A model generated the notes under the pieces. It worked only from the letters and a program-made list of their open reading frames with translations, did no database searches and was not told the DNA's origin. 7,541 nt of DNA from CBIFWW01 sp966186435 (GTDB lineage: Bacteria > Pseudomonadota > Gammaproteobacteria > Enterobacterales > Enterobacteriaceae): positions 1 to 7,541 of the forward strand of contig CBIFWW010000154.1 in assembly GCA_966186435.1 (NCBI GenBank). Reading direction: 5' to 3'. The translations under genes were made by a program, and so were the position numbers. This document shows, piece by piece, positions 5,381-7,541 of the stretch (positions within the stretch are counted from its first letter, which is position 1; every line of letters begins with the position of its first letter).

Positions 5381-6829
5381 TTAAAGGCCGATACACAGGT
5401 ATTTGATTTCGAGATAGTCCTCGATGCCGTACTTAGATCCTTCGCGGCCCAGGCCGGAGGATTTGATCCCGCCGAAGGGGGCCACTTCATTGGAGATGAT
5501 GCCGGTGTTGATGCCGACAATCCCGTATTCCAGCGCTTCACCCACCCGGAACACCCGGCCTAAATCACGGGCGTAGAAGTAGGCGGCCAGGCCAAATTCG
5601 GTGTCATTGGCCTGGTGGATCACATCCGCTTCATCTTTAAAGCGGAACAGCGGGGCCAGTGGGCCGAAGGTTTCTTCTTTGGCGACTTTGGCATTATTAG
5701 GCACGTTCACCAGAATGGTCGGCTGGAAGAAATTGCCCCCCAACTGGTGAGGTTTACCGCCGGTCAGCACTTTGGCGCCTTTATCCAGCGCATCACTGAT
5801 GTGCTCCTGCACTTTGGCAATGGCTTTTTCATCGATCAGTGGCCCCATGGTGACGCCGGATTCCAGACCATCGCCCTGTTTTAGCCCGGCCACCGCCTGT
5901 TGGAGTTTCTCGGCAAAACGCTCGTAAACCCCGTCCTGCACATACAGACGATTGGCACAGACGCAGGTCTGCCCGGCATTACGGAATTTAGACGCCAGGG
6001 CACCTTCCACGGCTTTATCCAGATCGGCATCGTCAAACACGATAAACGGCGCATTGCCCCCCAGTTCAAGGGAGACTTTTTTGATGTCTTTCGCGCACTG
6101 GGCCATGAGCTGGCTGCCGATTTCTGTCGAGCCAGTAAAGGAGAGCTTGCGCACCAGCGGGTTGCTGGTGAGGGCATTACCCACTTCACCCGCCGAACCG
6201 GTAACCACGTTAAACACCCCGGCAGGGATCCCGGCGCGGTTCGCCAGTTCCGCTAACGCTAAGGCGGAATACGGGGTCTGGCTGGCAGGTTTAAGTACCA
6301 TAGTGCAGCCCGCGGCCAGGGCCGGGCCAGCTTTACGGGTGATCATCGCCGCCGGGAAGTTCCACGGGGTGATGGCGGCGGTCACGCCAATCGGCTGCTT
6401 GATCACAATCAGGCGTTTATCGGCCTGGTGACCGGGGATAGTGTCGCCGTAGATGCGTTTGCCTTCTTCGGCAAACCACTCAATAAAAGAGGCGGCATAG
6501 CTGATTTCACCTATGGCTTCCGCCAGCGGCTTGCCTTGCTCCAGGGTCATCAGGCGGGCCAGATCGTCCTGGTGCTCCATCATTAAGTTGAACCAGCGGC
6601 GCAAAATATTGGCACGTTCTTTGGCCGTTAGCTCACGCCAGGCGGGCAGGGCGCGGTTGGCGGCATCAATGGCGCAGTGGGTTTCTTCACCCCCCATTTT
6701 CGGCACGGTACCCAGTTGCTCACCATTGGCCGGGTTGGTCACCGCCAGGGTTGCTTTGTTATCCGCATCACACCATTTGCCGTCAATCAGCGCTTGCTGG
6801 CGAAACAGGGTTGAGTCTTTAAGTTGCAT
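5381..6829 (-). CDS. gabD: Succinate-semialdehyde dehydrogenase (NADP+) GabD
   Basis: GabD oxidises succinate semialdehyde to succinate, completing GABA degradation into the TCA cycle. The 482-residue length equals E. coli GabD and the sequences align without gaps by eye. Aldehyde dehydrogenase features are visible: the TPWNFPA motif (154-160), KPASQTP of the cofactor pocket (180-186), FTGSTEIG (231-238), catalytic base E255 in LELGGNAP and nucleophile C289 in GQTCVCANR. The start is supported by AGGAA six bases before the ATG. It lies 14 bases after the lhgO relic and 20 before gabT, so the three are read as one transcript. E. coli has extra promoters for gabDTP besides csiDp (gabDp1, gabDp2); I could not recognise them here. 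The gene appears intact. Confidence 0.97.
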   Translation of the reverse strand: MQLKDSTLFRQQALIDGKWCDADNKATLAVTNPANGEQLGTVPKMGGEETHCAIDAANRALPAWRELTAKERANILRRWFNLMMEHQDDLARLMTLEQGKPLAEAIGEISYAASFIEWFAEEGKRIYGDTIPGHQADKRLIVIKQPIGVTAAITPWNFPAAMITRKAGPALAAGCTMVLKPASQTPYSALALAELANRAGIPAGVFNVVTGSAGEVGNALTSNPLVRKLSFTGSTEIGSQLMAQCAKDIKKVSLELGGNAPFIVFDDADLDKAVEGALASKFRNAGQTCVCANRLYVQDGVYERFAEKLQQAVAGLKQGDGLESGVTMGPLIDEKAIAKVQEHISDALDKGAKVLTGGKPHQLGGNFFQPTILVNVPNNAKVAKEETFGPLAPLFRFKDEADVIHQANDTEFGLAAYFYARDLGRVFRVGEALEYGIVGINTGIISNEVAPFGGIKSSGLGREGSKYGIEDYLEIKYLCIGL

Positions 6830-6843
6830 GTTGGCTTCCTTTC

Positions 6844-7488
6844 TTAAAGAGGCTGGCCGCTAAAGGCCGCCTGTGAAGTCTGGGTTTCCCCGGCACTACG
6901 CAGCGTGCGTCCGGGGTTGTGTTGAGTGGCTAAAAGCGCCTGCACCTTACTGACAATATGTGCGCCAATCGGAATCGCCGAGGTTGCCGCCGGAGAAGGT
7001 GCATTACAGGTATGGATGGTGCGGGCGGTTGTGACAAACAGAAAATCATCAATTAATTTGCCATCGGGGGAGACCGCCTGGGCGCGAACCCCTGCCGGAT
7101 AGGGCTGGAGGTCTTGCAGCGTCAGGCTCGGGCAATATTTCTGCACCAGTTTGAGATAGCCACTTTTGCACAGGGAATTTTTTATTTCGCCCAGCCCGGA
7201 TCGCAGATTGTTTTGCAGCACCCGGCGAATACCGGAGGAGCCGAAAATCTCCAGGGTGTCCGACAAAGAGAAATCCCGCTTGCGGTAACCTTCGCGCTTA
7301 AAGGCCAATACGGCGTTAGGCCCCACGGTGACGCTGCCGTCAATCATCCGGGTCAGGTGGACGCCGAGGAAGGGCATGGCTGGATCCGGGATGGGGTAAA
7401 TCAGGTGGTTAACGATGTGGTTATGCTGAGGGGCCAGCCGGAAATACTCGCCGCGGAATGGGCAAATAATAAAGCCAGGCTCCAGACC
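6844..7488 (-). pseudogene. lhgO: L-2-hydroxyglutarate oxidase LhgO, 3' half only
   Basis: The minus-strand frame gives 214 residues matching the C-terminal half of E. coli LhgO (about 422 residues, formerly YgaF). It runs from about residue 212 (GLEPGFIICPFRGEYFRLAP) through MPFLGVHLTRMIDGSVTVGP to CNAPSPAATSAIPIGAHIVS. The codon immediately upstream, at 7489-7491, is an in-frame TAG, and from there the sequence is an unrelated terminator hairpin. The N-terminal FAD-binding dinucleotide fold and its start are absent. LhgO oxidises L-2-hydroxyglutarate to 2-oxoglutarate with FAD at the membrane; the remnant cannot bind FAD normally. An ATG at 7375-7377 would give 177 residues but corresponds to an internal methionine. 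The body of the relic has no stop or frameshift, so the truncation may be recent or the stretch may be kept as leader for gabD. Confidence 0.93.
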
Positions 7489-7490
7489 CT

Positions 7491-7526
7491 AATGCCGGTC
7501 ACTTAAGGTGACCGGCATTGTTTTTT
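7491..7526 (+). terminator. Strong intrinsic terminator, plus strand
   Basis: A perfect 12-bp stem (AATGCCGGTCAC at 7491-7502, GTGACCGGCATT at 7508-7519) with a 5-base loop is followed by G and six T (7521-7526). Its orientation serves plus-strand transcription, yet the sequence to its left is antisense lhgO, so no cognate plus-strand gene remains in the window. On the minus strand no T run follows, so it should stop readthrough into lhgO from the right only weakly. Confidence 0.85.
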
Positions 7527-7541
7527 AACGAATATTTCTGC

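Noticed and set aside
7114..7506. Plus-strand frame of 130 codons whose stop lies in the loop of the 7491 terminator, as the gene that terminator serves
   Set aside because: It is the antisense of conserved LhgO codons, and its protein has no recognisable character. The stop position is a coincidence of the junction.

Overview
The window looks like an Enterobacterales chromosome. The right two thirds (about 2875-7488) is a GC-rich gab operon on the minus strand, in the E. coli order lhgO-gabD-gabT-gabP-csiR, with proteins that match my memory of the E. coli ones almost ungapped. I cannot name the genus. No RNA gene, CRISPR array, integrase or complete insertion sequence was seen.

Layout, left to right. 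1-1470 (+) is the 3' part of an AT-rich gene for a putative serine hydrolase with a GHSRGA nucleophile motif; its frame is still open at the left edge. 1471-1899 has no convincing intact gene. It holds a 25-codon relic of a second csiR 3' end (minus strand) joined directly to a decayed piece of a pduL-like phosphotransacylase gene (plus strand). 1900-2684 (-) is an AT-rich, overlapping two-gene unit: a small membrane-type protein followed by a DUF1493 protein that looks like an acyl carrier protein without the carrier serine. 2685-2874 is a spacer with an imperfect inverted repeat. Then come csiR (intact), gabP (a 116-codon relic with two deletions), gabT (intact), gabD (intact) and the 3' half of lhgO. 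The lhgO relic stops abruptly at 7488, where it abuts a strong plus-strand intrinsic terminator that belongs to no visible gene.

Function. GabT and GabD together turn GABA into succinate through succinate semialdehyde, and both keep their catalytic residues. The GABA permease (GabP) and the L-2-hydroxyglutarate oxidase (LhgO) are broken, and csiD is not in the window. What remains is a core that could degrade internally made GABA, for example from putrescine, plus the repressor CsiR, whose known E. coli target promoter (csiD) is not visible here.

The most interesting part is the left third. A foreign-looking pair of coupled genes sits between two diverged copies of the csiR 3' end, next to a putative secreted-type hydrolase and a pduL scrap. 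This suggests repeated gene replacement immediately downstream of csiR. A role in secretion or bacterial competition is possible but is inference only.
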